Below are positions 38,333 to 52,955 of a DNA stretch of 64,000 nt, in pieces. Every line of letters starts with the position of its first letter. Position 1 is the stretch's first letter. The DNA comes from an uncultured Pelagibacteraceae bacterium (GTDB lineage Bacteria > Pseudomonadota > Alphaproteobacteria > Pelagibacterales > Pelagibacteraceae): assembly GCA_902550635.1 (NCBI GenBank), contig CACCZY010000001.1, positions 31,096 to 95,095 on the forward strand, read 5' to 3'. The notes under the pieces were generated by a model that made no database searches, was not told the DNA's origin, and worked only from the letters and a program-made list of their open reading frames with translations. A program made the translations under genes and the position numbers.

Positions 38333-39296
38333 TTTAAATATTAAACCAGATATTAAAATATCAGTTAAGCAATCTTTTGGAATTGATAGTGAAATGGAAG
38401 TAGACGCTTTTTCAAAAAAAAGTGAGTTTGTTCCAGAAATTGACAAAGATTATAAATTTGATCGAGATACAACTTTGGCAATTTTAAGTGGGTTTAATTA
38501 TAACAAAAAAGTTATTGTTCACGGCTATCACGGAACTGGTAAAAGTACACATATTACTCAAGTAGCCGCTAGATTAAATTGGCCTTGTTTAAGAATTAAT
38601 TTAGACTCTCATATAAGTAGAATTGATTTAATAGGAAAAGATGCAATTGTAGTTAAAGATGGAAAACAAATTACTCAATTTGTTGAAGGATTGCTGCCAT
38701 GGGCATTTCAAAATCCAGTTGCTTTAGTTTTTGATGAATATGATGCTGGGCGTCCTGATGTATTGTTTGTATTACAAAGAATATTAGAAAGTGATGGTTC
38801 TTTTACTCTAATAGACAAAAATAAAGTTGTTAAACAAAATGATTATTTTAGATTATTTGCTACAGCTAACACAATTGGATTAGGCGATACAACAGGTTTG
38901 TATACTGGAACTCAACAAATTAATCAGGCACAAATGGATAGATGGAACATTGTTACAACTCTTAACTATTTAACATTAGAAAAAGAAATGGAAGTTGTTT
39001 TAGCAAAAAATAAAAATTTAAATAATTCAAAAGGTAAAGAAAAAGTTTCAAATATGATTAAAGTTGCTTCATTAACAAGAAAAGGTTTTATAGCAGGGGA
39101 TATTTCTACAGTAATGAGTCCAAGAACTGTTTTACATTGGGCAGAAAATTCAGAAATATTTAAAGATACTGGTTATGCATTTAGAGTAACATTTTTAAAT
39201 AAATGCGATGAAATTGAAAAAAGCACAATAGCTGAATATTATCAAAGATGCTTTGGTGAAGAATTACCAGAGTCAATGATAAACGTTCAGATGTAA
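38322..39296 (+). CDS. cobS: CobS-type AAA+ ATPase (aerobic cobaltochelatase subunit family), TTG start
   Basis: [58 protein letters not shown]. Confidence 0.92.
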   Translation: MTPNLNIKPDIKISVKQSFGIDSEMEVDAFSKKSEFVPEIDKDYKFDRDTTLAILSGFNYNKKVIVHGYHGTGKSTHITQVAARLNWPCLRINLDSHISRIDLIGKDAIVVKDGKQITQFVEGLLPWAFQNPVALVFDEYDAGRPDVLFVLQRILESDGSFTLIDKNKVVKQNDYFRLFATANTIGLGDTTGLYTGTQQINQAQMDRWNIVTTLNYLTLEKEMEVVLAKNKNLNNSKGKEKVSNMIKVASLTRKGFIAGDISTVMSPRTVLHWAENSEIFKDTGYAFRVTFLNKCDEIEKSTIAEYYQRCFGEELPESMINVQM

Positions 39297-41093
39297 ATGA
39301 AAAAAGACGATATAATTAAAGAACAATTTAAACAAGCATTAATATCTACAATTAAAGTTATATCAGACGAATATAAAAAAGACGTAAAAGTAAAAGATAA
39401 TCTTAGTTCAAAAAATTTTAATTTTTTTGAATTAGATAATCTAAATGTGAAACATGATTTTGTTAAATTAAGAGCTGCAGGTGACTCTGAAGCTTTGAAA
39501 AGAAAATTTTGTAATAAAGAAATTTACGAAAATAATAAACCTCAAAAAAATTCAGCAAAATCACTATATGATATATCAGAAAAAATAAGATACGAATTGC
39601 TTGGTTCAAAAATGTTGAAAGGTATTTCAAAAAATCTTAATGATAATTATTTGTTTCAATTGAAATTAAAAAGAAAAGATCAAATTAAATCAAAAGATGA
39701 TACCAACATAGGTGAAGCATTTGAACTTTACATGCTTAAAAATTTTTTTAAAATTGAATTAAACCCATTATCTAAAAAAATATTAAGTTTTTGGGAAGCT
39801 GATTTTAATAATTCATTTGCGAAATATTTAACATTTTTAAATCAAAATTTAGAAAATCAGGAGTTATACAATTCAAAATTTTCAGAATTAATTGATAATA
39901 TGGAAATATTCAATGATGAAAATGAAGAAAAAAATGAGCAAGATCAAGAAAATGATCAAGAAAATTCTGAAAATCAGAATGATGATAGCCAGTCTGAAGG
40001 AAAAGAACAGTCAAGTAAGGCAGAAGATGATCAAGGAAGTTTTGACTCAGAATATGATTTAAATGATTTTAGTATTGACGAAAAACTAGTAGACACTGAC
40101 TCCAGCAAAGAAAGTTCAGAAAAAATAATTCAAAAACTAAATACAACAACTGGTGAAAAAGATTATAAAATTTTTACAAATGAATATGATGAAATAATAA
40201 AAGCGGAAAATCTAGAAAATCCAAAAGAAATTCAAAAGCTTAGAAAAAACTTGGACCAACAGTTAACTAATTTTCAAAATGTAGTTACAAAACTTGCAAA
40301 TAAACTTCAAAGACAACTTTTAGCAAAACAAAATAGGTCCTGGGAATTTGATTTAGAAGAAGGATTGCTTGATAGTTCAAAACTTCCAAGAATAATTATA
40401 GATCCATATAATTCTCTTTCTTTTAAAAGGGAAAAAGATTTAGAATTTAAAGATACAATAGTTAGTTTGCTAATTGATAATTCAGGATCTATGAGAGGAC
40501 GTCCTATAACTATCGCAGCCATATGTGCAGATATTTTATCTAGAACGCTTGAAAGATGTTCTGTAAAAGTTGAAATTTTGGGTTTTACAACAAAAAACTG
40601 GAAAGGTGGCCAGAGTAGGGAAAACTGGAATAAAAATGGGAAAGTTAAAAATCCAGGAAGATTAAATGACTTGAGGCACATAATTTATAAAGGAGGCGAC
40701 ATTCACTGGAGACAAGCAAAAAATAATATAGGATTAATGTTGAAGGAAGGCATATTGAAAGAAAATATCGATGGTGAAGCAATTTTGTGGGCTTATAATA
40801 GATTAGTTAAAAGAAAAGAAGAAAGAAAAATATTGATGGTTATTTCAGATGGCGCGCCAGTTGACGACTCTACACTTTCAGTTAATTCAGGAGATTTTTT
40901 AGAAAAGCATCTAAAAAAAATAGTAAAATATATTGAAAATAAAACTAATATAGAAATACTGGCAATTGGTATAGGTCATGATGTTTCTAGGTATTATAAA
41001 AAAGCTATAAAAATTTCAGATGTGCAAGAACTTGGTGATGTAATGATTGGTCAATTAAGTGGTTTATTTGATAATAACAAAAAGCTTAATTAA
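39297..41093 (+). CDS. cobT: CobT-type VWA protein (aerobic cobaltochelatase subunit family)
   Basis: [33 protein letters not shown], acidic low-complexity linker, [14 protein letters not shown]; downstream of cobS. Confidence 0.92.
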   Translation: MKKDDIIKEQFKQALISTIKVISDEYKKDVKVKDNLSSKNFNFFELDNLNVKHDFVKLRAAGDSEALKRKFCNKEIYENNKPQKNSAKSLYDISEKIRYELLGSKMLKGISKNLNDNYLFQLKLKRKDQIKSKDDTNIGEAFELYMLKNFFKIELNPLSKKILSFWEADFNNSFAKYLTFLNQNLENQELYNSKFSELIDNMEIFNDENEEKNEQDQENDQENSENQNDDSQSEGKEQSSKAEDDQGSFDSEYDLNDFSIDEKLVDTDSSKESSEKIIQKLNTTTGEKDYKIFTNEYDEIIKAENLENPKEIQKLRKNLDQQLTNFQNVVTKLANKLQRQLLAKQNRSWEFDLEEGLLDSSKLPRIIIDPYNSLSFKREKDLEFKDTIVSLLIDNSGSMRGRPITIAAICADILSRTLERCSVKVEILGFTTKNWKGGQSRENWNKNGKVKNPGRLNDLRHIIYKGGDIHWRQAKNNIGLMLKEGILKENIDGEAILWAYNRLVKRKEERKILMVISDGAPVDDSTLSVNSGDFLEKHLKKIVKYIENKTNIEILAIGIGHDVSRYYKKAIKISDVQELGDVMIGQLSGLFDNNKKLN

Positions 41094-42382
41094 ATTTTTG
41101 ATAAATCATTGTTTCTCCATTTTATTATTACCTCTGCACCAGTAGAATTTTCTGAATTTTTAAAAAATATATTTGCATAATTTTTCTCTAAAAGAGTTTT
41201 ACCTATAAAGGTTCCTAAACCTAATCCATATTTATTTATATTGTTTTCGTCAGCACTTCTTATATAAGGTTCACCAAGTTTATTTTTTTCAATTAGATCT
41301 TTAGGAAAGCCTGGACCATCATCTTTTATTATTATTTTTGTATTTTTTATATCACTGATCAAAAAAATTTTTATCTCATTTCTACTAAACTTATTTGCAT
41401 TACCAATAAAATTTCTTAAACCATATATGATCTCTGGTGATTTTGAACTTTTTATTGGATTTCTATGATCATCAATATTCAATGTAATTTTTTTTTTGCT
41501 TATTTCTGTGTAAGATCGAATTATTTCTTTTAAGTAGTCATTAAGTTCTAAATTGGAATTTAGGAAATTATCGTTAATATTTGGTTTTATTGTTAATTTC
41601 TTTAAAATTTCAGCACATCTATTGCTTTGGCTTATAAGTAAATCTAGATCTTTTTTAAATTTTGTGTCTGTTATCAAATCTTTTTTAAGTTCTTTTGCAG
41701 TCAACATAATTGTAGACAAAGGAGTGCCAAGTGAGTGAGCCGCAGCTGCAGCCTGGCCGCCTAAAGAAATTAGTTCATTTTCTTTGGCCATTATTTCTTG
41801 AATTTTATCGTATGCTCTCTGTCTTATTCTGTTTTCCTCGCCAAATTTAAAACCAAAATAAACTAAAAATAATAATCCTATGAAAATGCTTAAAGGAATA
41901 GAATAAATATAATATCCTGGAGTATGAAAATGCAATTTATCATAAATAGGATGTGGCAAATCGTGATAAAAAAAAGTGAGCAAACATAAAATTAAAATTA
42001 TAAGTACAACTAAAATTGCAGAACTATATAAATGTAAATACTGAGAAGAAAATACAGCTGGAATTATAATTAAAAAAATAAATGGATTAGTAATACCGCC
42101 TGTCAAAAAAAATAAAATTCCAAGCTGAATTATATCAAAAGCTAGGTATATTGTTGAAGATAAATTATTTAATTGATTTTTTTTAATTTTAAATTTTAAA
42201 TAAAAATTTGTTAATAAACTTAAAAAAACTATAAAAATACATAAAGTATAATTAAATTTAAAATTTAATAAAAACTGGACAGTTAAAATTGTAATTAATT
42301 GTCCTATATATGCAATCCATCTTAAATTTATATAGGTTGATTTATTTAAAAAATAAAGGTTTGAAGTTTTTGAAAACTTCAT
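41090..42382 (-). CDS. regB: RegB/PrrB-type membrane sensor histidine kinase
   Basis: About 6 TM helices, GGITNPF motif, H-box [26 protein letters not shown], ATPase motif DDGPGFP. Confidence 0.82.
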   Translation of the reverse strand: MKFSKTSNLYFLNKSTYINLRWIAYIGQLITILTVQFLLNFKFNYTLCIFIVFLSLLTNFYLKFKIKKNQLNNLSSTIYLAFDIIQLGILFFLTGGITNPFIFLIIIPAVFSSQYLHLYSSAILVVLIILILCLLTFFYHDLPHPIYDKLHFHTPGYYIYSIPLSIFIGLLFLVYFGFKFGEENRIRQRAYDKIQEIMAKENELISLGGQAAAAAHSLGTPLSTIMLTAKELKKDLITDTKFKKDLDLLISQSNRCAEILKKLTIKPNINDNFLNSNLELNDYLKEIIRSYTEISKKKITLNIDDHRNPIKSSKSPEIIYGLRNFIGNANKFSRNEIKIFLISDIKNTKIIIKDDGPGFPKDLIEKNKLGEPYIRSADENNINKYGLGLGTFIGKTLLEKNYANIFFKNSENSTGAEVIIKWRNNDLSKI

Positions 42383-42384
42383 TT

Positions 42385-44445
<2,061 letters not shown>

Positions 44446-44614
44446 TTATTTTTTTTGGAAAAATTAATTATATCATTTTAAGAATGAATAATAAAATCGA
44501 CATTTTTAACATCATCAAATTAAGCTTGATATGTCTTAATAATTGGACCGATATAATAATATTTTTTCTATTTTACAAATAATTGATAAAAAAGCTAATT
44601 TTTAGGCGCTAATT

Positions 44615-44704
44615 TGGCGGAGAGAGTGGGATTCGAACCCACGGTACCTGTAAGGGTACACACACTTTCCAAGCGTGCGCCTTAAACCACTCGGCCATCT
44701 CTCC
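44615..44704 (-). tRNA. tRNA-Ser (GGA)
   Basis: Reverse complement GGAGAGATGGCCGAGTGGTTTAAGGCGCACGCTTGGAAAGTGTGTGTACCCTTACAGGTACCGTGGGTTCGAATCCCACTCTCTCCGCCA; long variable arm, loop TTGGAAA. Confidence 0.95.
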
Positions 44705-44713
44705 TGAATAAAA

Positions 44714-45517
44714 TCAAATTAAAAATTTCTTATATTTTTCTTTATTTTTTTTTAAATATTCTGGAAATTCTTCTGATAATTCTTTTTTTTCATATTTATG
44801 ACCTCTGTTATAAAGGTCCACTCTTTGATTAATTTTTTTATTAATTGTATCCGGTGATGAAAAAACTTTACCACTAAATTCTGTATGTGCGAAACTTTTT
44901 AATTTAATTGAGATTTCTTCTGCTGACAAAATATTATGAAAATGCCATCCTGAATTCTCAAATACTTCAATGCTTTTCTCTTTGTCGACACGCCAAAAAG
45001 GATAGCTTAAATTTTTAGTTTTAATTTTCATACGCATATAATCTATTGATTTTAAATTTTTTTTTTTACAAACTCTAGTTCCTTCCCAGGGACTTTCATA
45101 TTTATTATACAAATTAAATTTATAATTAAAACATTTTTGCATAAAAATTCCATATTTTTTTTTTAATACAAAATTTTTTAAAAAATTAGGATTTGGTATT
45201 TCATCAGGATCTGAAAAAAAAATATAATCTTCATTATCTAAAAAATCTAAATTTTTTAATAAATAATCTCTTTGTATAGCTTGATTTTGCCAAGGATTGT
45301 TATTTTTGGGAAATGGTTTGTCCATCAGTAAGTATTTGATTTTGTCTTTATTATAACTGTTTCTTAATTTAAAATTTAAATTTTTTTTATTTCCCTTATG
45401 ATCATATCTTGACTCACATACCACCATTAAGTCAACATAGTCTTTGATAATATTATATCTTAAATCAAATATAAAATTTTCTTGAAAAAAAGTTACACAA
45501 TCAATAATTTTTACCAT
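44714..45517 (-). CDS. Glycosyltransferase family 17-like protein
   Basis: IIDCVTFFQENFIFDLRYNII, VVCESRYDHKG, YIFFSDPDEIPNP, GWHFHNI: GT17 family pattern. Confidence 0.8.
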   Translation of the reverse strand: MVKIIDCVTFFQENFIFDLRYNIIKDYVDLMVVCESRYDHKGNKKNLNFKLRNSYNKDKIKYLLMDKPFPKNNNPWQNQAIQRDYLLKNLDFLDNEDYIFFSDPDEIPNPNFLKNFVLKKKYGIFMQKCFNYKFNLYNKYESPWEGTRVCKKKNLKSIDYMRMKIKTKNLSYPFWRVDKEKSIEVFENSGWHFHNILSAEEISIKLKSFAHTEFSGKVFSSPDTINKKINQRVDLYNRGHKYEKKELSEEFPEYLKKNKEKYKKFLI

Positions 45518-45519
45518 TC

Positions 45520-46539
45520 TTAATTTTTAATCCATTTGCTTAATATTTTCATATTTTCTTCTGAATCATATCTATTCATTGCTGGATAAATAGGTTTATT
45601 TTCTTTTTTTAATAAACATTCACTAATTTTTTGAATCTGAAAAGAATATACATTTTTTGAACTATCATCAAAATTGTCATAATTATTTCCGTTAATTGTT
45701 ATTCTCGATGGATTGCATGACCATGAATTTTCTATAAATATTTCACCCATAGTTCCAATTATTTTTGTAGATTGTCCTAAATTTTCTTTAAAAGAAGATT
45801 TTATTTTAGAAATAAAATTGTTATCAAAATGTAGCTCTGCATATGCTTCTAGATCAACATCAATTGAACCAAAATCTTTTTTTATATTTTTAATCTCCAA
45901 TTTATCTATATCTATTTTTGATTTTAATTTAGCAATAATAAAACTTAATGAGCATGGATAACAGCCAATATCAAGTATACTTCCTCCTCCCAGTTTTTTA
46001 TTAAACAATCTTTTTTTTTTATTTATTTTATACCATTTAAAACCTAAAAATTTCTTCTCAATAGCATTAAAACCAAAATTTGATTCCATGCTTTGTAGTT
46101 CTCCTATTTTATTTTTTTTTATTATATCAACTATTGATAGTGATTGAGGATGATATAAATACATAAAGGCCTCAGCAAAAAATAAGTTAGAATTTTTTAA
46201 TTTCTCATTCACTATTTTCATCTCATTAAGATCAACAGTTGCAGGCTTTTCAACTAAAATATTTTTATTATGTTCTATACACTTAATAATCCATTTAAAA
46301 TGAAGATTATGTGGAAGGGCAATATAAATTATATCTATATCTTCACAACTAATTAATTCCTCGTAATTTTGAAAACAGTATTTATTTGGAATTTGAAATC
46401 TTTCTTTAAATGTTTTTATATTATTTAAATTTTTACTTGAAACTGCAAGCAGTTTAGAATTTGTAACACTATTAAAAGCATTTGCAAATGTATTGGCAAT
46501 ATTTCCTAAACCAACAATACCCCAATTTATTTTTTTCAT
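45520..46539 (-). CDS. Gfo/Idh/MocA family oxidoreductase
   Basis: WGIVGLGNIANTFANAF Rossmann, VEKPATVDLNEM, GGGSILDIGCYPCSL. Confidence 0.9.
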   Translation of the reverse strand: MKKINWGIVGLGNIANTFANAFNSVTNSKLLAVSSKNLNNIKTFKERFQIPNKYCFQNYEELISCEDIDIIYIALPHNLHFKWIIKCIEHNKNILVEKPATVDLNEMKIVNEKLKNSNLFFAEAFMYLYHPQSLSIVDIIKKNKIGELQSMESNFGFNAIEKKFLGFKWYKINKKKRLFNKKLGGGSILDIGCYPCSLSFIIAKLKSKIDIDKLEIKNIKKDFGSIDVDLEAYAELHFDNNFISKIKSSFKENLGQSTKIIGTMGEIFIENSWSCNPSRITINGNNYDNFDDSSKNVYSFQIQKISECLLKKENKPIYPAMNRYDSEENMKILSKWIKN

Positions 46540-46540
46540 C

Positions 46541-48346
46541 CTAGTTTTTATTTATCTTTAAAACCCCAATAAACGCTTCTTGTGGAATCTCTACTTTACC
46601 AAATTGCTTTGCTCTTGCTTTGCCTTTTTTTTGTTTTTCTAATAACTTTCTTTTTCTATCCAAAGCTCCACCGCCGTGTATTTTGGTCAAAACATCTTTT
46701 TTATACCCCTTGATTGTCTCTCTAGCTATAATTTTTCCTCCAATCGCAGCTTGTATGGGTATCATAAAATTATGCCTTGGTATTAAATCTTTAAGTTTTT
46801 CACATACTTCTCTACCAATGGATTGGGCGAAGTTTTTATGTACCATCATTGCTAAAGCATCTACTGGTTCGGAATTAACTAATATTCCTAGTTTAACTAA
46901 ATCACCCTCCTTATGTCCTATAATTTCATAGTCAAAACTTGCATAGCCACTTGTCATTGATTTTAGCCTATCATTAAAATCAAAAACAACCTCATTCAAT
47001 GGTATTTCATAATTAATAACCGCTCTATTTCCTGAATAGCTTAAATTTGTTTGAACTCCTCTTTTATCTTGGCAGATTTTCATAATTGATCCAAGATATT
47101 GGTCCGGTGTAATAATTGTTGCCTTAATCCAAGGTTCTTCGATAAATTTAATAAAATTTGGATCTGGCAAATTTGATGGGTTTTGTAATTCTAAAATCTT
47201 ACCATCGTTTAAATAAACTTTGTAAACTACTCCAGGTGTAGTTGTTAGCAAATTTATTTCAAATTCTCTTTCGAGTCTTTCTGTTACAATTTCAAGATGC
47301 AATAATCCCAAAAATCCACATCTAAAACCTAATCCTAATGCAGATGAAGATTCTGGTTCAAATGAAAAGCTTGCATCATTCAATTGTAATTTAGCTAAAC
47401 CATCTTTTAGCTTTTGATACTGAGAACTATCTACTGGAAATAGTCCACAAAATACTACTGGTTTACTAGGTTTAAAACCTGGTAATGCATCTTTTATCGG
47501 ATTTTCACTATCACATATAGTATCTCCAACTTTAGTTTCTGATAATTCTTTTATTCCTGTTGTAATAAATCCAATTTCACCAGCATTTAATTCATTAATA
47601 TCTTTGGGTTTTGGAGTAAAAACTCCAACTTTTTCAACTATATATTCTCTATTGGTAGACATCATTTTAATTTTCATATTTTTTGAAATTTTGCCATCTA
47701 TAGTTCTTACCAAAATAACTACTCCAAGATATGTGTCATACCAACTATCAACTAATAAGCATTTTAATTTTTCATCCTTTTTTCCTTTAGGCGCTGGTAG
47801 ACTTTCAATAATTTGCTCTAAAATTTTATCTATACCTTCGCCAGTTTTTCCAGAACAAGGTATTGCCTTTGAAGTATCAATTCCTATTACATCTTCGATC
47901 TGTTTATTTGTTCTATCCAAATCAGAAGCTGGAAGATCGATTTTATTAAGAACTGGAATTATTTCATGATTAATATCTAAAGCTTGATATACATTTGCCA
48001 AAGTTTGTGCTTCTACACCTTGTGTAGTATCAACAATTAAAATTGAACCTTCGCAGGCATAAAGTGATCTACTTACTTCATAACTAAAGTCTACATGTCC
48101 TGGAGTGTCGATAATATTCAACATATAGTTTTTGCCATTTTTTGACTTAAAATTTAATTTTACAGTTTGAGCTTTAATTGTAATTCCTCTTTCTCTTTCA
48201 ATATCCATGGAATCTAACACTTGAGCTTTCATTTCTCTGTCCGTAAGTCCACCACATTTATGTATTATTCTATCTGCAATAGTTGATTTTCCATGATCTA
48301 TGTGTGCAATAATTGCAAAATTTCTAATATGATCGATTTCACTCAT
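46541..48346 (-). CDS. lepA: Elongation factor 4
   Basis: [37 protein letters not shown]-terminal [35 protein letters not shown]. Confidence 0.97.
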   Translation of the reverse strand: MSEIDHIRNFAIIAHIDHGKSTIADRIIHKCGGLTDREMKAQVLDSMDIERERGITIKAQTVKLNFKSKNGKNYMLNIIDTPGHVDFSYEVSRSLYACEGSILIVDTTQGVEAQTLANVYQALDINHEIIPVLNKIDLPASDLDRTNKQIEDVIGIDTSKAIPCSGKTGEGIDKILEQIIESLPAPKGKKDEKLKCLLVDSWYDTYLGVVILVRTIDGKISKNMKIKMMSTNREYIVEKVGVFTPKPKDINELNAGEIGFITTGIKELSETKVGDTICDSENPIKDALPGFKPSKPVVFCGLFPVDSSQYQKLKDGLAKLQLNDASFSFEPESSSALGLGFRCGFLGLLHLEIVTERLEREFEINLLTTTPGVVYKVYLNDGKILELQNPSNLPDPNFIKFIEEPWIKATIITPDQYLGSIMKICQDKRGVQTNLSYSGNRAVINYEIPLNEVVFDFNDRLKSMTSGYASFDYEIIGHKEGDLVKLGILVNSEPVDALAMMVHKNFAQSIGREVCEKLKDLIPRHNFMIPIQAAIGGKIIARETIKGYKKDVLTKIHGGGALDRKRKLLEKQKKGKARAKQFGKVEIPQEAFIGVLKINKN

Positions 48347-50694
48347 TAAGATCTTAATTTTGCGCTGGCTTTTTCTTCAACACTTGAAATAATTTTCTTT
48401 GAAATTTGATTTAAATCGTGTTCATTTAAAGTTTTGAAGTCTGACTGAATAGTAACTTTTAAAGCTATTGATTTTTTATCTGAAGGTATATTTTCTCCTT
48501 CATATACGTCAAAAATTTTAACATTTTTTATCAATGAATTGTCAACATTTGAGATAATCTCTATTAATTCTTGTGCTTTAAAATCTTTATTAACAACAAA
48601 AGCAAAATCTCTATCTGACTTTTGATAATCAGAAAACGTTATTGTTGGTTTGGTTGTCTTATTTTGACTTTTATATTCAACTAAATTTTCCAAAAAAATC
48701 TCAAATCCATAAGTTTTATTAATTATTTTTGGATGAATTTCCCCAAAATAAGCTAACAATTTTTGATTTTTTTTTGTTATAATTGATCCAGACCTTCCGG
48801 GATGATAATAACCTGGTGTATTGGTATCTACAAAAGTTTCATTTTTATTTATACCTAATTCAAATAAAGTCTGAATAAGATCTGTTTTAATAGCGAACAC
48901 ATCTATTAAATCTTCTTTTCTAATTCCACAAATAATTGTTATTTGTTGGCCAGATTTCCTTCCGGTAAAAGAAGGTCCAATTTCAAATAATGATTGATTT
49001 TCAAAACCTCTATCAATATTTTTTTTTAAATAATAAATTAAATTTGGATAAAGAGAGCTTCTTAAAACATTCAAATCAGAACTTATTGGATTAACAATTT
49101 TTACTTCTTCAACATTTTCTCTAAAATTATTATTAATTTTTTCATCTGTAAATGACCAAGTAATTGTTTCTAAATATCCTTTGGAAGCAACAGATCTTTG
49201 AGCTAAATGAAAATGTCTTTGAAAAAAATTTAAGGTTGGTTTCAATCTTTTTTTTTCAGGCTCGATTGAATCAATTTTATCAAATCCCTTGATTCTTATT
49301 ATTTCTTCAACTAAATCAATCTGACCATATATATCTGGTCTCCAACTTGGTACCTCTACACTAAGAACTTTGCCTTTATTTTTAATTTTAAAACCTAAGT
49401 TTTCTAAAATTTTAATTATTTCTTGAGTTTTAATTTGTATTCCAATTGTTTTAGATGCAAGATTTGGATCAAATGGTATTTTTCTAATTTCTATTTTTTT
49501 TATAGATTGAATATCTGATTTTGAAACTTCTCCACCACAAATTTTTAGGATCATTTCAGAAGCTTTTTCTAGTCCCATTGAAATAGAGTTAGGATCAATT
49601 CCTCTTTCAAATCTAAACTTTGCATCACTATTTAATTCCAATTTTTTGGCTGTCTTTCTCGTAATCTCGGGGTCAAAATAGGCCGATTCTAACAAAATAT
49701 TTTTCGTATTTAGTTCAGTTCCAGATCTTGTGCCACCTATTATTCCTCCTAACCCCAAAACTCCATCATGATCTGATATAACGCACATACCATCATCAAG
49801 TTTATATTCCTTATTGTCTAGTGCTTTAAAACTTTCACCTTTTTTTGAATTCCTAACTATTATTTCTTTATTTATTTTATCTAAATCATAAGCATGAAGT
49901 GGTCTATTTAAGTCAAACATTACATAGTTTGTTACATCAACCACCGCAGAAATTGGTCTTAAACCCAATGAAAGGATTCTTTCTTTTAACCATTTTGGAC
50001 TTTCTTGATTTTTTATATTTTTAATAAGACAACTGCCGAATATTTTGCAAGCCTGATTACTATTTTTTTCAATTTTTACTTTTAAACTTTGTTTGAATTT
50101 TTTTTTTATCTTGATATTTTTATTATCTATTAACTTTCCAACCCCACTAGCTGATAGGTCTCTCGCAATACCCCTAATACCTAAACAGTCTGGTCTATTT
50201 GGAGTTATTGATAGTTCTATTACATTTTCTAAATTATTTTTAAAATAGCTTTTTCCTATTTTAGTTTTGTAACTTTGGTTTAATTCAATAATTCCTTCAC
50301 TTTCGTTTGATAAGTTTAATTCTGATTCAGAGCAAAGCATACCATAAGATGTTTCTCCTCTTATTTTTGATACCTCTAATTTCATATTATTTTTTGGAAT
50401 AACTGATCCTGGGGGAGCATAAATAGTTAACAAATTATCTTTTGCATTTGGTCCACCACAAACAACTTTTACTAATTCTTTTTTCCCAACATCAACATGA
50501 CATAATTTTAATCTATCAGCATTCGGATGTTTTTCTGCTTTAACGATTTTTGCAATAATAAAATCGCCTAATTCATTTTTTAAAGGCTCAACTTTTTCAA
50601 CCTCAAGACCATTATTATTTAACTTGTCAATAATTTGAACTTCAGTTTTGCTGGTTTTTAAATGATCTTTAAGCCAATTTGTTGTGAATTTCAT
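48346..50694 (-). CDS. pheT: Phenylalanyl-tRNA synthetase beta subunit
   Basis: [12 protein letters not shown], tRNA-binding domain, B3/B4 and C-terminal FDX-ACB; follows pheS. Confidence 0.97.
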   Translation of the reverse strand: MKFTTNWLKDHLKTSKTEVQIIDKLNNNGLEVEKVEPLKNELGDFIIAKIVKAEKHPNADRLKLCHVDVGKKELVKVVCGGPNAKDNLLTIYAPPGSVIPKNNMKLEVSKIRGETSYGMLCSESELNLSNESEGIIELNQSYKTKIGKSYFKNNLENVIELSITPNRPDCLGIRGIARDLSASGVGKLIDNKNIKIKKKFKQSLKVKIEKNSNQACKIFGSCLIKNIKNQESPKWLKERILSLGLRPISAVVDVTNYVMFDLNRPLHAYDLDKINKEIIVRNSKKGESFKALDNKEYKLDDGMCVISDHDGVLGLGGIIGGTRSGTELNTKNILLESAYFDPEITRKTAKKLELNSDAKFRFERGIDPNSISMGLEKASEMILKICGGEVSKSDIQSIKKIEIRKIPFDPNLASKTIGIQIKTQEIIKILENLGFKIKNKGKVLSVEVPSWRPDIYGQIDLVEEIIRIKGFDKIDSIEPEKKRLKPTLNFFQRHFHLAQRSVASKGYLETITWSFTDEKINNNFRENVEEVKIVNPISSDLNVLRSSLYPNLIYYLKKNIDRGFENQSLFEIGPSFTGRKSGQQITIICGIRKEDLIDVFAIKTDLIQTLFELGINKNETFVDTNTPGYYHPGRSGSIITKKNQKLLAYFGEIHPKIINKTYGFEIFLENLVEYKSQNKTTKPTITFSDYQKSDRDFAFVVNKDFKAQELIEIISNVDNSLIKNVKIFDVYEGENIPSDKKSIALKVTIQSDFKTLNEHDLNQISKKIISSVEEKASAKLRS

Positions 50695-51758
50695 TTACTT
50701 AAACCTCGATAATTTGTTGGAACATCAAGAGGATCGAATCCATAATAATTTAACCACCTATAATCACACTCAAAAAAAGATCTTAAATCATTAATTCCAT
50801 ATTTTAACATAGCTAATCTATCTATACCTATTCCGAATGCAAAACCTTGATATTTATTTGAATTAATTTTTGAATTTTTAAGAACATTTGGATGAACCAT
50901 TCCGCATCCAAGTATTTCTAACCACTTATCCCCTTCACCAATAATAATTTTATTTTTTTCAATTCTATATCCAATATCAACCTCCGCTGAAGGCTCAGTA
51001 AAAGGAAAATGACTTGGACGAAATCTCATTTTAATTTTTTCTACTTCAAAAAACTCTTTCACAAAATAATTTAAACATCCTTTTAAATGACCCATTGTTA
51101 TGTTTTCATCAATATGGAGTCCTTCTAATTGATGAAACATTGGAGTATGTGTCTGATCACTATCGCTTCTGTATGTTCTCCCTGGTGCTATAATTTTGAA
51201 TGGTGGCTTTCCTTTTAACATTGTTCTTACTTGAACTGGAGAAGTATGTGTTCTAAGTAATGTTTTCATGTTTTCTTCAATATAAAAAGTATCATGCATG
51301 TCTTTTGCAGGATGATTTTCTGGTGTATTAAGTGCAGTAAAATTATAATATTCACTTTCAACATCAGGACCTTCTTCAACACTAAAACCTATTTCTGAAA
51401 ATATAGATGAGATTTCATCAATTACTTGTGATACTGGATGTATTTTTCCAACTCTAAAGTCCTTTTCTGGAAGTGTTACATCTTCTTTTTCTTTTTTAAC
51501 TCTTTCGTCTATTTCTGCATCTTCAAGATTTAAAGCCTTTGTATTAAATAATTTTGTTAGTTCTTGTTTTGCAGAATTTATTTTTGTTGCTATTTGTTTT
51601 TTATCTTTTTCAGGTAAAGTACCTATTTTTTTGAACTCAGAATTTATAAAACCATCTTTACTAAAAATTTCAGATCTTATAGTATCAACTTCTTTAGAAT
51701 TTTTAGCTTGATCTAATTTATTTTTAAAATTTTCTTTTAATTTTTCAAAATCTGACAT
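50691..51758 (-). CDS. pheS: Phenylalanyl-tRNA synthetase alpha subunit
   Basis: [54 protein letters not shown]. Confidence 0.97.
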   Translation of the reverse strand: MSDFEKLKENFKNKLDQAKNSKEVDTIRSEIFSKDGFINSEFKKIGTLPEKDKKQIATKINSAKQELTKLFNTKALNLEDAEIDERVKKEKEDVTLPEKDFRVGKIHPVSQVIDEISSIFSEIGFSVEEGPDVESEYYNFTALNTPENHPAKDMHDTFYIEENMKTLLRTHTSPVQVRTMLKGKPPFKIIAPGRTYRSDSDQTHTPMFHQLEGLHIDENITMGHLKGCLNYFVKEFFEVEKIKMRFRPSHFPFTEPSAEVDIGYRIEKNKIIIGEGDKWLEILGCGMVHPNVLKNSKINSNKYQGFAFGIGIDRLAMLKYGINDLRSFFECDYRWLNYYGFDPLDVPTNYRGLSK

Positions 51759-51800
51759 TTTTACAGATTATTTCTTAAACAAATAAAAACAATAGTAAGA

Positions 51801-52157
51801 TTAATTTAATGCTGATTGAGCTTTTTTAACTATTGTTTTAAAGGCTTCTGGATTGTCATAGGCAATATCAGCCAAAACTTTTCTATCCAGTTTAATGCCT
51901 GATTTGTTAAGACCATTTATAAATTTAGAATATGTCATACCTTCTGATCTAACTCCTGCATTAATCCTCTGTATCCATATAGATCTAAAATTTCTTTTTT
52001 TTGTCCTTCGATCTCTGTAAGCATATTGCAAAGCTTTTTCCATTGCTTGTCTTGCAACTCTTATAGTATTTTTTCTTCTTCCCCATTGACCTTTTACTGC
52101 TTTAAAAACTTTTTTATGTTTTGCTTTACCTGTTGTTCCTCTTTTTACTCTAGCCAT
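51801..52157 (-). CDS. rplT: 50S ribosomal protein L20
   Basis: [67 protein letters not shown]. Confidence 0.98.
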   Translation of the reverse strand: MARVKRGTTGKAKHKKVFKAVKGQWGRRKNTIRVARQAMEKALQYAYRDRRTKKRNFRSIWIQRINAGVRSEGMTYSKFINGLNKSGIKLDRKVLADIAYDNPEAFKTIVKKAQSALN

Positions 52158-52158
52158 G

Positions 52159-52365
52159 TTAACCTCGTAAACTATAAGGCATATAAGATTTCACAATTTT
52201 TCCATCTTGTTTTGACATTATAGTTGTTCCTCTTTGCTTTCTAATTTGTGTATTTGTTCTCTTAATCATGCCATGTCTTTTTCCTGCTTGAGGCATGACA
52301 ACTTTACCTTTTGCAGTAATTTTAAATCTTTTTTTAGCTGAACTTTTTGTTTTTAATTTAGGCAT
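52159..52365 (-). CDS. rpmI: 50S ribosomal protein L35
   Basis: [22 protein letters not shown]; infC-rpmI-rplT order. Confidence 0.97.
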   Translation of the reverse strand: MPKLKTKSSAKKRFKITAKGKVVMPQAGKRHGMIKRTNTQIRKQRGTTIMSKQDGKIVKSYMPYSLRG

Positions 52366-52409
52366 GACGGGAATTTATATAGATTCAAAAAAATTTTACA
52401 ACAATATAT

Positions 52410-52955
52410 TTATAACGGTTGAATCACCATAATCATTTGTTTTCCATCAAATTTTGGGTGTAATTCTACTTTGCCAATTACTTTCATGTCTTCTTGAATT
52501 TTTTTCATTAGTTCATGGCCTAGCTGGGGGTGTTGTAGTTCTCTTCCTTTAAATTTGATAGTAAATTTAACTTTATCTCCTTTTACAATAAATTTTTGTG
52601 CATTTTTTATTTTAAAAGAGTAATCATGAACATCAGTCACTGGACGTAATTTAATTTCTTTAAGTTCAATTTTCTTTTGTTTCTTTTTTGCTTTATTTGC
52701 TTTTTTTTGCTGATCATATTTAAATTTTCCTATATCCATTACCTTGCAAACAGGTGGTTTAGCATTTGGTGCTATTTCGATTAAATCTAGATCTTCATTC
52801 TTTGCAATATTTATAGCTTCATCTACATTTAATATTCCAAGATTTTCACCTGAGCTATCTATTACCTGAACCTCTGATGATGTAATTCTATAATTTATTC
52901 TAGGTCCTTTAGGTTTATTTCTTCTTTGAAAGTAGTTTTGTTTATTTGATGACAC
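52410..52955 (-). CDS. infC: Translation initiation factor IF-3 (GTG start)
   Basis: GPRINYRITSSEVQVIDSSGENLGIL, KEIKLRPVTDVHDYSFKIKNAQKFI. Confidence 0.96.
   Translation of the reverse strand: MSSNKQNYFQRRNKPKGPRINYRITSSEVQVIDSSGENLGILNVDEAINIAKNEDLDLIEIAPNAKPPVCKVMDIGKFKYDQQKKANKAKKKQKKIELKEIKLRPVTDVHDYSFKIKNAQKFIVKGDKVKFTIKFKGRELQHPQLGHELMKKIQEDMKVIGKVELHPKFDGKQMIMVIQPL

Noticed and set aside
39942-39965. Tandem 12-nt repeat GATCAAGAAAAT x2 in cobT
   Set aside because: Part of the acidic Glu/Asn/Gln/Asp linker typical of CobT; only two copies
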